NCBI GenBank assembly: GCA_019055375.1
Contig: JAHQIW010007363.1
Coordinates: 806,001 to 870,000 of the forward strand
DNA from: Parelaphostrongylus tenuis
Taxonomy: Eukaryota > Nematoda > Chromadorea > Rhabditida > Metastrongylidae
Reading direction: 5' to 3'
Length of the DNA stretch: 64,000 nucleotides
Shown: positions 10,901-22,444 of the stretch, piece after piece
How positions within the stretch are numbered: the stretch's first letter is position 1
Layout of the letters: every line of letters starts with the position of its first letter
Translations under genes and position numbers: made by a program
The notes under the pieces: generated by a model
Told to the model about the DNA's origin: nothing
Seen by the model: the letters and a program-made list of their open reading frames with translations, nothing else
Databases searched by the model: none

Positions 10901-13900
10901 AATTCGTGACTGGAATGAGGAGCTTCAGACTACGCATGAAATGCCTCGTACAAGTCTTTCTGAACGGCTGACCAGAGATAGGAGTGTTTTCAAAATTCAT
11001 GGCGATTTCATCAACGCGGCTATCAAGGTGGGTTCTTAGTGCAGATAATTTATTGATAATATTTTTCCACAGAATTAACTTAATGGCGAGAGGTGGAGAT
11101 ATGTTGTTTCAGGGTGCAATAGCTGTTATTGAAGGCAATGTAATGGCCATCAATCCGGCTGATGAACCAAGAACGCATATGTTCATATGGAATAATATTT
11201 TCTTCAGTCTTGGTTTTGATGTGAAAGATCATTACAAAGTAAGATTTCATGCTTATCCGTAACTGATCCGCGACATAGTGCTTGATTTCGATGCATACCA
11301 TACGAAGTACCGTCTATTTACAGTCCTATTTTAGCATGTCTTTGCAGATCAGTATGTACTTTCTCAAGCAATTATTGAAGGGCTATAAAAGTCGTTGCTA
11401 AAAAGGCAAGAAGCTTATTCCCCCGAGCAAAATTCTGATTTTGTGGAGCTAGCGAGGCTTTTTTAGCCTCTTTTTGCCAAGACTTATGTGTCGAAAAAAT
11501 AGCTAGCTAGTTTCGCTCTGCGGAGTATTGTGTTTTCCGGTGTATTATTGGTGTTTTTGACGAAGCGGTTTTGTTGGAACTTTTCGAAATTTGAATTTCG
11601 TCTTCTCTTTTTTGAGATATTGTTTCCAGACAAATTTAGATCTGAAATAAATCTAGTAAAGGTTATTTATAGGTTAAAAACGATAGAGCAACTGCTTTAA
11701 TTTGGGGAAACTTGGGGGAACTTTTGAGTAGCTCATTGGCTTTAATGGCTGGGAAATTATCATAACTTTTTCTTGAACCACAGCAAGACTCAAGTGGACA
11801 GGAAATCATTTAGGAGCTTGGAGGTGATGCAGCTGCATTGGCAGCGACTTCGGCTGACTTACAAGGTGTTCGGGCGTATGCAGCAATCGACAACTGTAAG
11901 CTCTGTACCTTGGGAATGGCAGTTATTGACTACAGGGGATACCGAATCACGGCACAAAGTATCATACCCGGAATTTTGGACAAAGAACAAGTACGTTTTC
12001 TAGAAATACTTCTCGATTTTCGAAAACTTCAAGCATTTTTTCGAACAATTTAAGGAGCAGTCTGTTGTTTATGGCTCTGTTGATTTCGGCAGAACAGTGG
12101 TATCGTCTGAGAAGTATCATGAACTCTTGGAATCATCTGCTAAAGAGCTCAAACTATTACCTCATGAAGTCGTCGTTGACAGCAAAGGCAATACTGCCAA
12201 ACTTTTCACTAGTTATGAGACAAAGGTAACTATAATCGATTTGGAGTGTATATTTTTAGTGCTTTTTAAATAATAGTTTGGTATTGTAAATATAAATTTG
12301 AGAATATTTAGTGGTACGCAAAAACCCGACCTCAGACGGGAGTTGAACCCCCGTTTCGCCCTTGCTAAGGGTGAACTCCCACCCGAGGTCAGATCTTTGC
12401 GTGCCGCTCAATATTCTCAAAGTGTTGCTGTACCTTTGTACGTGAATTATTTGGAAAAAACTTAGGGATTGCCATGTGGTTCACAAATTTATTTGTAATT
12501 CTATAGAAATCTTTTAGGGAATCATTGGAAATGATGGTCGCTACTATGTGCTTGATCTGCTGCGAACAATGCCTCCTGATGTGCATTACCTACAGGATGC
12601 TGAGGTTCTCCTAGACTATCACTTTTTCGTTCCTTGTTCAATATTCGGTGTTTCTGACTTGCCCTGTTTATCTGAAACATTATCTGAATAGGCTCCTGGC
12701 TTTGCATAAAATTAGTTGTCAACTAACGTTTTATATCTTTCCAAACAAACAAAGCACTTGACTTCGATCCTGACTGCAGTACTTTAGGTCTCGGAGAAAG
12801 CTAAGGCACTTGGATTTCCACGTCCATTCCCGCATAAATTGGCTACACTGCGCCAAGAGCTTGTTGAAATTTTCCATGAGTTCGTTTTTCTTTTCTTTGA
12901 ACTGTTCACCATTCTGCCATTTTATCTCGCCCAACTAGGGTGTTGCCTGAATCCCAGCAGTTTTTGACTACCCCTGAAAAAAATTCTGAAATCGAAACAT
13001 TTGCAAATATTTTGAAGGGCTCGTTGTGTGCAATTTATCAGAATTGCGGCAAATCACGTTAGACAGCAGCTCGCCGAAAACAAGGACAGCCAGGAAGCAA
13101 GTCAGTTCTCAATATGCCGTTTCTCTCCCTTCCTCTCTCCTCCTTTCTCTCTCTCTCTCTCTCTTTCCCTCTCTCTTTCTCTCCCTTTCTCTCTCTCTCA
13201 TCTGTTGTCGTTGTTAACTGCTCATTAATGGTTTTTTATCTTTTTTTTTTGAGATGTTGTTGAGAATGAAGTGACGCAAAGGCTACTTGATGTGAGCGAA
13301 GGACGAGAGCCAGTGACTAAGTGTAGCATAACAAAGGAGGCTTTGACTAAAGTGAGTTTGTTGAAGACGCCCTCTGATATCGGAATAATCCTCACTATGA
13401 GTTCACTATTTTAGGCTGCAGAGGCAGTACACTCTTTGAGACCCGACACATTTGACATACGCTTCAATCCGGACTGTTTTTCCACCACTGTAAAGCACGC
13501 CCCTGGCGAGGATATCGAAAAGCAGAAAAAACTTCTTGTTGAGGTAGTCGTATTCAATTAATTATCAGCTGCAGTGGCGCAATGGCCGGAAGTGCTCTGC
13601 GCTTATACGTCGATTAATCTATGGTCGATGGTTCGATCGCGGGCGCAAGGCTTACCAAGCTTTTCAACCGTCTAGAGTAGGTGGATTGCTACCAGACTTG
13701 TCTGTAAGGGCAGCAGCATTGAAGTGGCCCATCGATAAGCCACCGAAAGTCATTGAGAAGGCCACGTTCCATTTGATTACCTCTAACCTCTAACGATAGT
13801 TGTCGGAGACGAATGCATGGCGCATACGTGAGGGACTGATCAACACTGAGAGCTCATCCTTTATTTTATTCGCAAGAATAGTTTCATTGTCCTTATGTGT

Positions 13901-16900
13901 GATCCGTAGATTATGAACCATGTTTCATTGTTTTCTAGGCTGCTGAATTCATACTGACCACTCAGTTACCCGAGTTTGTGTCAAGTTGTGTCGATGGTAC
14001 GGTCGCTCCCATCGACGGTGCGAGCCTCTGCGATCTGATGCACGGGCGCGGAATCAACATCAGATACCTTGGCGACGTCGTTCGAGGAGTAATTTTTGAT
14101 TTCTAATCTCGATTTTCTAATTTATATCTGTTTAAGTGTAGTTATTCAGAGTTTATCTGAGCACACGAGCATTTTGGTCGAAATCTGCTTCAAATTTGAC
14201 CTTTTAGGTGCTGGAAAATGGTCCTTCATCTTATATAGTATCCCTGACAGTTACTGAACTGGTGTCACGCTGTGCAAAGCACATTCTTAGGCAGTATATA
14301 AACTCCATTCCACAGGTTGGTTTTATGTTTATGGATGAGCAAATTTAGTACTGCATCCAGTAAAGTTTTCTTGTTTTCTTCGTCTCAGTTTTTTTTTGTA
14401 AATTAAAAATTTTAAGTTTTTTAGGAGCAACTAGGTTGTGCTGTTTCCCATCTTCTTAATGCAGTGTTTGGGAATCTGACATTTGATCATGGTACTGGAG
14501 CATACGCAGACAAAAACACGAAGCGAGTAAGGCTTTACTGGAGTAAAAATGAAGCTCTGTCATAACAATTTGAATTATGACAACCAACTTGCCGGAATAC
14601 GAGTAAGGTTGGGAACCTCATGTGCGCTACATACACGCTGTTTCCTTTTCTGGATTCTCACATGTTATCCTCTACACCACTAGAAATCTTTGCCTTTTTG
14701 TCAGTAATGTTTTAGCTCTACCGGTGCTATCAACAATCTAGTCGTCATCACCGGGAATGTTCTGGAGAACATAAATCGTCATTGAGCTCAGTTAAAAAAG
14801 AAAAGAGGATAGAAGCTGCGGCATTGATCAATCCTTGAGGGATGTGCCATGTATACCTCTTCATTCAGCATCCTTTAAGGTGACTGGATCCATATTTGGC
14901 CTTTGGAATCACTCGAGGTGGCCTGCCGATGTATCAAGTCAGTGCTGCAATACTCCCAGATATGTGTGGTACCAATTTATCAACTGCGAAGGAACAAAAG
15001 GCTTGGTAACGAGATCGAACCATCGACCATCGATTGGTCGATCGTGTATGTGTCAGAGCCTCTAATCAGTGCGCCCACACGCTCTCACTTGTCATGTTGT
15101 GATATAACGTAATGATAGATATAGATGTCGTTCCAGTTGACGGATGGTTGCTGATAGTACCGATAGAGTTTTGAGAAAGGCTAGAAAGAAAACAACGGAA
15201 GAGCCTCAGTTGTTGTGGTGGATAGCTCTTAAATTCTCAAAAAGCGTAACTGCGGGTTCGAAATTCGAGGTTTCAGGCTTTATCCATATTTCGGCATCCT
15301 TGTTGTCGTATTTCATATTGTACACTGCTATTGTAAAAATAAGTAGCAAATATAAGGTGGAACTTTGGCTAATATTTCTGTGACCACCTAGAACGGTAGA
15401 AAATCCAAGAAAACGTCAACAACCGCCGAGTGGGCTGCTTTCAACACACGGGATTTCTGGGTAGCTGTCTGCCATGAAGCCAAGAATTATTATGCCTTCG
15501 ATCTCAAGGTAACTGTCTCGTATGGTAGAAGTTTTTTTTAAACTATACACTCACGCTGAAAGTATTTGTAGGCCGATTCTATTGAGTCAGTCGTCGATCA
15601 GTATGGTGTGCAAAAGGTTTCACTTCTTCGTCGTATGTGTGGGATGCTTGGAATTCAACTTCTTAGCAAAGTAAGCTCATTTAGACCGTATTTAGTTTTC
15701 CGTAGGTATATGTACTTATGTTTGCTCAAAACGGATAAGTTTTAGGACTATCAACTTGAATCTAATTCGACTAGGAATCGTCTACCTTTTACAGCTGATG
15801 ATATTCAAAACTTGTTCCCTGTTACAAAGCATAGACAGGTAGTCTGCATTATAATTCTCCATGAGTTATAATGTTTTGCGATTTCCATTTAGAGCCTCAG
15901 CTAAACATAGATTTATGTTACAGAAGAGCTAACTAGGCTAACCAACCCGTAGCTACCTTCCCATAAACTCAGTGAGTATGAAATCCCGCTCCCTCACCGT
16001 AAAGCTTAATTATCGCGTATCTCTAGCCTACTGAGTAGCTTTCACATATGAGAGATATGAATGCGTATTTTATTAGTACCTGCTAGAGATTACAGGAAGC
16101 GGCGACCTCGGTAATGTAATGGTAGAACGCGCCCCCGGTGTGGGTGAACCGCAGGTTCGACTCCCCTCTAGATGTTTTTCATATCACTCAACATTAATAG
16201 ATGTATAATTACTAGAGTATCATGTTGTATACCTGTATCATAATGATGTCTTTCTAGCCATGCGCTAGCGATGCGAAGAAGTTGTTCAATCGCGGTCAGA
16301 AAGCGATGGAACACGGACATCTTCGCGAGGCATACGAGTATATTGCGGAATCAGTATGTTTTTTGCTACGTTTACTTTGTTCATTATGTTTCCTATCTCT
16401 TCTTTCTAGACGTTTATCTGTGAAATACAAAGGATTTTACATCTCTGAAGCGATTCTTTGCAACATTCTTTTTGGATTAACATAGAAATCTTATGTATTA
16501 TAGATTGCAATAATTTTACTGCATCTTTGATATAGATTTAAAAGACATGGGTTTTGACATTGTTTAATTGTTCTTACAAGCCTTATTTGCATGCGTTTTA
16601 CAACAGCAAAATGATAAGTTACCCATTTTTTGATTGTTTTCTCAATATTATTTTGGATGGGCGCTTGTGGCACCATGATTAGAAGTGTTCTGAGACACAC
16701 ACGTACTCAATCTATCGATGATCGATGCTTCGATCTCGTGCTCAATGCTCACTAAGCATTCTGTCTCTCCGGGATTGGTGAAGTGGATTTAGACTTGTTT
16801 GGGAGGATAGCAGAACTAATGTAATACGTCACTAGGCCACACGAGTCATTGCAAAGGCGAGATATACTGTGTAGACGAATGCATGGCTCACCCGCCAGGG

Positions 16901-19900
16901 ACTGATCAACGTCGAGAGCTTGATATTTTTTTTTCTATTATTAGACATGTTTAGGTGAATTTGATGTCGTCCGTTTATGGTTCGATGCATGGTGAACTTG
17001 CTCAAGCTCTGCGTTTATTAGCTCGCTTGGCTTATATACTCGGAGATCTCGCTGAAGCTGTTGCGCAACAGTACCGAGCGACACTGATGAGTGAACGATG
17101 TAATGGAATCGACCATGCGTACACTATTATTGAATATGTGAGCTTCAGTGATGAAATCAAGTTCACCTAGAATTTAAGAGCAAGAACTTATTCTCCAGGT
17201 AAATCTGGCCCACTTTGCTTTCTCAAACCTCTACATTCCTGCTTCACTGAGACTCCTGTACCGCGCTCGTTATTTATTACTCATGGTTCATGGAGAAAAT
17301 CATCCATTAATGGCGCAAATTGATGTAGGTTTCCGTTTATCTGCTGTTTTTCATTTCTTTGAATTAGAAGGTTTCTATCTTCAGGGAAATATTGGTGTTA
17401 TTCTATTCGCCGTTCATGAATTTGACGCCGCATTGCGCTTTTTGACATCTTCTGAGGCGGTCATGATAGCCAATGGAACGCCTAAACGTCTCAAGGTTTG
17501 AGTTTAATATTTAAGTCTGCGATAGAGCTTTTGTGCCCAATTTCTTATAGTTAAAATTGTTGATAGATGTGCTGTGACGGTATTTATCAGCATGGAAAGA
17601 CCTTATTTCCTCTTTTACGCTACAACTAGATTGGAGAAATTGGCGACTGATTGTGCTACCCATATGTGGCAGAAGGGTATCCTAACCCTTCGAGAACCAG
17701 CGTTGTCAGGCAGGCGGCGTCGTGTCGCCACTTGCGCGGCAGTGAGACAGGTGACTACGCCTGTGCATGCGTGTCTGGCTGTCTGCCTGCTTTCCCACCA
17801 GACGTGATGCCACCATCGCAGCAGCTGAGTGGGGTTTGACGTCGCGCGGTGAGCATCGAAATGACTGTCCTGGTTTCTAAGGGGTTATGACCCAGGGGTA
17901 GTCAAGTTGAATAGTAAAGATATATTCCCAATCAACAGCCGTACTCACTCGTGGAAAGTCTGAAGATGAGGTAACGGATCGATTGCATTAAGCACGTGGA
18001 TGTGCCAAATAGACGTAAAAGACAGGTCGTGTAAAATAATGATAAAAGATCAATTGTCAAAAGTCTTTTCCATTTTAGCTTAATTTCTTTCTTTAGTCCG
18101 CCATGATACAACACATTTCCGCTCGTGCTCATGCATCTCGTGGAGATTTCCGTGCGGCCCTTGCTGCTGAGAAGGAAACATACTTTATCTACAATGGTTT
18201 GTTCGGACCTGAGCACGAAAAAACAAAGGTATCATTTCTACGAGAGCTTGTGTCGTTTTCTAATATTTTTTTTCTTTTTTACTGACATATCTAACCAATA
18301 GGAATCAAGCGAATACCTCAGTCAACTAACGATGCAAGCGGTTGCCTTCCAGAGAAAGGTCATGGATGCCACGAAAGGCAATTGTGTTGGTCCACTACTA
18401 CCTACCCAGGTATTTATGTTATAGTCTAGTTCACTAGAATGTGGTACAGATTCGTTGACACATTCCGAGCCGCGTGAAGGCTGTAGTGTCCACGCGCGAT
18501 AAAATGTCCTCTTTGTTTCGGTTTCCAAAAAACGTGCTTTTTGACCTCTACTTCCTTCTCCTTTGCTCTTTTCTTTTTAGGAACTGAGTTTATAACAACT
18601 TTTATCAAATGCACTGCGCCTATTTTCTCGGTTCCACGGGAAATATAGACCAATTTTGGCCACAGATATCCGCTCCATTGGTACACTCCTGTAAGATGGT
18701 CGGGAATGTGTTAACGTCTTATTTACGTGATATCATGCTAGATCTTCTGATTATTTATTCCAACTTTAAGTGGTTTATTAAGTACAAGTGATTGAGTTCA
18801 GTGATTCAAAAATTTTACTGAGCGGTAGGAATCGATTTTTTCGGTATGATGTACATGAAATTTGTGTCGCCGAGGTTTTTTTCGAGTGTTTAGTTTCCCA
18901 GAACACTTCATAGTATACCACTCAACTCCTTTCTTGATCTACACCTGATATTAAGTCTTTGCGGTAATTTAACTGACAATGATGTAGATTGTGCTAAACG
19001 TGCATTCGCAACATATGGATACTTCTGGAAGAATTATTCTAACGGGGGCCGGTGACAGAGTGGCTTGTGATGCTTGGCGCGATGTTGATTCCCCCTCCTA
19101 CCTCCTCATCCTCCTCCTCCTCCTCCTCCTCTTCTCTCTCTCCGTCAATTTATAATGAACGCCCTACGAAGCGCTCCAACCGGGCTATGCAAGGAGGCCT
19201 GGTTTGCCCGTACTCGGCGAGTGCGGGGAAACGGATTGAAAAGATGAATTCAATGCTAGAAATAACGGAACTCACGTAGATAAAAAAAGTCTGTAATGCG
19301 TTATAAATAAAGTGGAGTGAAAGCGATTATTTTGGATATCAGTGTAGTGTTTGCCAGCATATAATACTGAGTGTGGATTTTGTAGTAGAAATTCGACTAG
19401 GGTGGAAACTGTGGTGATTGGATGGGCTAGAAAACTGTGATGTTGAACTATCAGGAATTATGAACTGAGTTCAACAAATATACATTTGAGAATGATAAGT
19501 GGTATATGCAGAACATTCGACTTCAGTCGGGAGTTGAACTCCCCTTGCGCGTGCCATCTTTGCAGCAACGGGGTCATCGCTTTGATACCACTCTTTCTTA
19601 GATATAAATTTTCGCAGTTATCAGCAGCTAACACTTAGCGGGTTTGGTCTGGTAAGCACCAAGTGCCTTTAACCTCCATCGAGCTAGCAGCGTTTAGCTA
19701 TAGATGAACAACCATAGAGCGAGTTTAGAACGTCAATGAAATTGCATATTTGAGTGAAGAAGTAGGTCCAAATTCTGATCGAGAGCCATAGGGGAAATTG
19801 ACCTCTGATCATGCAGGAGGCATAGTTCTTCCAATTATACTATCTGTCACGTTCTGTTTCTTCAGCTTCCTCAACCATCCCTTTCGTCAATTCTTGAGGT

Positions 19901-20030
19901 CCTAAACGTCCTGAATGGAATTATCATTTTTTCCGTCACTAACATTCCCAATGCTATCGACTATACGGAAGTGATGGAATGTAAACCAAATGCGAAATCA
20001 CTTCGAATGACCGATGAGGCGCTCGACTAA
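7954..20030 (+). CDS. clu-1: Clustered mitochondria protein CLU-1 (CLUH orthologue), complete
   Basis: CLUH family proteins are cytosolic. They bind mRNAs for nuclear-encoded mitochondrial proteins and keep mitochondria dispersed. I place 29 coding exons: 7954-8080, 8629-8732, 9386-9557, 9868-10067, 10186-10362, 10438-10557, 10634-10793, 10885-11027, 11113-11238, 11814-11990, 12055-12225, 12518-12604, 12788-12879, 13018-13100, 13254-13351, 13415-13543, 13939-14088, 14208-14315, 14425-14526, 15392-15508, 15572-15670, 15746-15838, 16258-16353, 16955-17137, 17199-17324, 17385-17495, 18097-18228, 18302-18409, 19866-20030. All junctions agree in phase and sum to 1,251 codons plus stop, close to the remembered C. 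elegans length (about 1,250). Landmarks: [18 protein letters not shown] (about residue 135), central Clu domain (about 350-600, [23 protein letters not shown]), TPR repeats (about 945-1195, [20 protein letters not shown]). The ATG follows CTGCAG, a possible trans-splice acceptor. Confidence 0.93.
8225..8330. mobile_element. Hairpin MITE, family D, in clu-1 intron 1
   Basis: A near-perfect hairpin: 'tggacccaaccctctgc' pairs with 'gcagaggattgggtcca', flanked by gcccttcagg / ccgaaagggtt. The termini match other family D elements, which start AACCCTTT and carry GC-rich interiors. Confidence 0.65.
8905..8934 (+). other. G-quadruplex-prone tract in clu-1 intron 2
   Basis: Four or more G runs of at least three (gggacggggggaggggggag, then ggggg) lie on the coding strand. 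Both the DNA and the pre-mRNA could form a G4. Confidence 0.6.
9058..9262. mobile_element. MITE, family D
   Basis: Starts 'aaccatttgaggaccgtg' and ends 'ctggttctcaaaagctt', imperfect inverted termini. The interior has opposing copies of a 'ggcggcgttgcgt' / 'acgcaacgccgcc' motif. Similar to 17677, 23479 and 32460. Confidence 0.65.
9660..9780 (-). repeat. SINE-A copy in clu-1 intron 3
   Basis: Complement of the B-box region 'caggagttgaacccgcg', plus the shared 'ctatcactctttctgcgat' flank. A further short fragment (about 9800-9850) follows. Confidence 0.6.
12298..12420. repeat. Palindromic head-to-head SINE-A derivative
   Basis: The left arm 'ttgagaatatttagtgg' ... 'gacctcagacgggag' and the right arm 'cccacccgaggtc' ... 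'ccgctcaatattctcaa' are inverted copies of a SINE-A 3' half with its B box. It lies in clu-1 intron 11 (12226-12517). Confidence 0.7.
13137..13201 (+). repeat. (CT)n polypyrimidine tract in clu-1 intron
   Basis: About 65 nt of nearly pure C/T (ctctctctctctttccctctc) in the intron before exon 15. Confidence 0.85.
13569..13866 (+). repeat. SINE-B copy in clu-1 intron 16
   Basis: Near full length and plus oriented: 'gcagtggcgcaatggccgg' at the start, B-box-like 'gatggttcgatcgcgg', end 'gagagctcatcctttattt'. Confidence 0.8.
14800..15085 (-). repeat. SINE-B copy in clu-1 intron 19
   Basis: The plus strand reads 'gaggatagaagctgcggc', 'atcaatccttgagggatg', then 'gagatcgaaccatcgacc'. It lies in the 865-bp intron 14527-15391; the rest of that intron shows nothing. 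Confidence 0.78.
16100..16215 (+). repeat. SINE-A copy in clu-1 intron 22
   Basis: 'ggcgacctcggtaatgtaa' then 'gaaccgcaggttcgactcc' (B box) and the tail 'atatcactcaacattaata'. Confidence 0.78.
16690..16928 (+). repeat. SINE-B copy in clu-1 intron 23
   Basis: Plus orientation; degenerate B box 'gatgcttcgatctcgtgctc', end 'aacgtcgagagcttgat' followed by oligo-T. Confidence 0.72.
17677..17892. mobile_element. MITE, family D, in clu-1 intron 26
   Basis: Termini 'taacccttcgagaaccag' and 'ctggtttctaaggggtta' are inverted repeats around a GC-rich interior (ggcaggcggcgtcg). The rest of this 601-bp intron is featureless. Confidence 0.7.
18410..19865 (+). other. Last clu-1 intron (1.46 kb): TCC repeat and a SINE-A
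   Basis: Contains a (tcc)n tract at about 19093-19135 and a minus-oriented, diverged SINE-A at about 19490-19610 ('cagtcgggagttgaactcc'). No further exon is needed: exons 28 and 29 join in frame. Confidence 0.7.
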
Positions 20031-20900
20031 TTCCTAAGCTGTTGATTGTCATAATCTTCACCCTTGATTGTCAAAATTTTCACTAGGTTTTTGTAACCCT
20101 GTGTATTTTTTCTCATCCTTTCGGTAACATTTTAACCTCGATTTTGAAAGCCGATTTGTGTTCTCCAGTCCACATCTGCTTTGATGATGTGAATTTGACT
20201 GACCGAGAACTGTTCGAGTTTTTTTTGCTGTACGGCTTCAATTGTTGCGTGAATGTAGTTTTAGGAATGTAGTTTGTTAGATGAAATTGTTGAATTCTAT
20301 TTGTTGCGCGTTCATTCTGTTTTATTTTTCTTTGTTGTTACATCATATAAGATGGATGTTACGGTTTAGTATTCAAACAACCTCCAAGCTTTCCCTAAAA
20401 AATCGCCGTTCAGTCCTAGAGTGACTGGGAATTCTGTATCATGTGAACAAGTACTTGTTTGATACCAACGTGTAGTCATCATGTAATAGTTTGCTATAGA
20501 GTTCTATAAGTCATACTTCATGTGTATCATGACCAATTATGTTTTATTTCTTACATAAAGACCGTATTTAGTGGCCATCGTAGGCAATATCAGGAATTAT
20601 TGATATTTAATTCATTAGAAGAGATAGGATTTATAGTATCATTTAGTGCCTGCCATAACTATACAGTTTAGAATAAGGCCTTGTTGGTTATTTGTTATAA
20701 ATATCCGAGAGTGTTTAGTTTTGTTTGTTTTGCTCATATTGAGAATTCTTTCGCATACCATCTCTCGTTGTTGTAAGCCCATATCGTTCAAACCCTATTT
20801 AGCATCCTATTTATTACATCATTTGTTTCTGTGAGCATTTTACGTAACATTTTATATAAGCATTTCGTCCACAATATGATGGAAGTCAAGAAATAAATAT
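20031..20900 (+). other. Probable clu-1 3' UTR and poly(A) signal
   Basis: T-rich, non-coding DNA follows the clu-1 stop. An AATAAA at 20892-20897 is the best poly(A) signal seen, which would give a long 3' UTR of about 870 nt. An earlier, weaker ATAAAG is near 20556. Confidence 0.4.
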
Positions 20901-21184
20901 AGTTTGCTCAATGCTTTTTTTATGCAGAATTAAAAGCGGAAAAACCTTTAGAAACAATTACCAAGCTAAGGTCGTTCTATCACAGGAGCAAAATCTTTAG
21001 AACTCTTGGAGCACTGGTCATTATGGGATTGTGTTTCTGATTTTGGTAGTAGCAAATTAAAAACCCGGGCTACATCCTCCTTTTGGAAACATTTTGGTGA
21101 AATGTAAGCAGTAATAAGTCCAGGATAGTGTGTGCTCGTTTGGAGTACTTCTTGAAACCAGACTCAAATTTCAACATGCCTGGA

Positions 21185-21420
21185 AATAAATTTTGAGACA
21201 TGCACGTCCTCTGTTATGTGCACCTATACGCTGCAATGCGGGTGTTTCGGCATTCCAGTCTCGTCAGTTGCACAGTGCTTCCTCGTTCAGTCAGTTCCTC
21301 GAGGACTGAACGAAAAGGCACCGAGCAAGTGACAAGGCTAGAAGGCTGATACACGTGTATGACATTGTATAAGTGCCCACAACAGACCACATACATGGCT
21401 CAAAAGTATTTGTCACTGTG
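21185..21420. mobile_element. Decayed palindromic element related to the 45429 element, with a hammerhead-like relic
   Basis: The minus strand near 21275-21240 reads CTGACGA, GACTGGAATGCC, GAAACACCCG, matching the hammerhead core of the 45429-45790 element. The opposite arm keeps 'gatacacgtgtat' and ends 'cagaccacatacatggctc', like that element's 'cagaccacatgaaatg'. Confidence 0.5.
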
Positions 21421-21914
21421 TGTCATGGGCCGAGACGCAAATCTTTACCAAAGGAGTAAATCTCTACTCTCGAAACAACTTAAATTTCAGTGCGGAAACA
21501 AAGTAGATAAATTACATCATTTCTGAAAAAGAGTTATGTGAGATTTACCAGCGTGCTTAGTAACCGACGGGCGTAATCGTCTTGATGGCTTAGTTGGAGA
21601 TTTCCTAACTACCATTGGTACTTAGCAACCCACATTGATTTGCCAGTATCGTCATTTTGATGTAGGGTTGCTTCTAACAGTTCTTTAATAATCTTCCAGA
21701 GAAACTGCAGTCTATTTTAATGGTCTTTTCTAGTGTAGTCGCCTTTCGACGGTTCCATGAAGTGGTTTTTTTACTCATGTATTTATGCTCTTGGAGAATC
21801 TGCTAGCGAGGCAGAAATCTTAAACCCCCTTCCAGTGTTGAGAAGCACGATAACGAAACTAGCTTACGCCGTTTGTAGGTGTCGACTTCTTAGAAGTCCA
21901 TGACGTCGGAGATA

Positions 21915-22211
21915 TCAGAACTTTGCTCTTGTAAACATAAAGTTAATCAAGGAATTCAGAGCAGTAGGTGGAAAGTTGTCCAACAGTTCTGTGAAGTTGG
22001 CCATGTGGCCATAGGAACTATATTGTTTCACAGCTCTAAGAATGACCATGTTAATCCCTGTCAATGCCACCCCAAGGCTGACTTCAGAAATTTTGCACGT
22101 TAGGATATTTCTAAGCTTAGATTTTATCTTTTGAGAGAAAGCTTCCATTTTTGCTATATCTTCAACGAGGTGCTCTATCACTTTTACATTATGCAAAGGT
22201 GTTACCGCCAA
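21915..22211 (-). other. Unidentified 98-codon ORF, possible decayed coding fragment
   Basis: Open on the minus strand with ordinary amino-acid composition (EHLVEDIAKMEAFSQKIKSK, LLDNFPPTALNSL), ending in TGA at about 21915. I recognise no family. It sits just upstream of klp-6 on the opposite strand. It could be an exon of an unassigned gene, a transposon relic or chance. Confidence 0.25.
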
Positions 22212-22444
22212 CCATAGTCTTCTTAAAATATCCTAGACCTCAGCAAAAAATGGTTTTGTTTCACTTAACTGATAATACCTTGTTACACTGATGGTGGCAG
22301 AATTATGCTGATATTCAGTAAACCGAAAGGCAACATAATTCATCCTATAGATTACATCTCAATAATAGATTTATTTCTTCTGTTTTTTCTCACAATGCTT
22401 TTATCACTGCATGCTCTGTGTCTGTTATGTGATCTGGATTCAGA

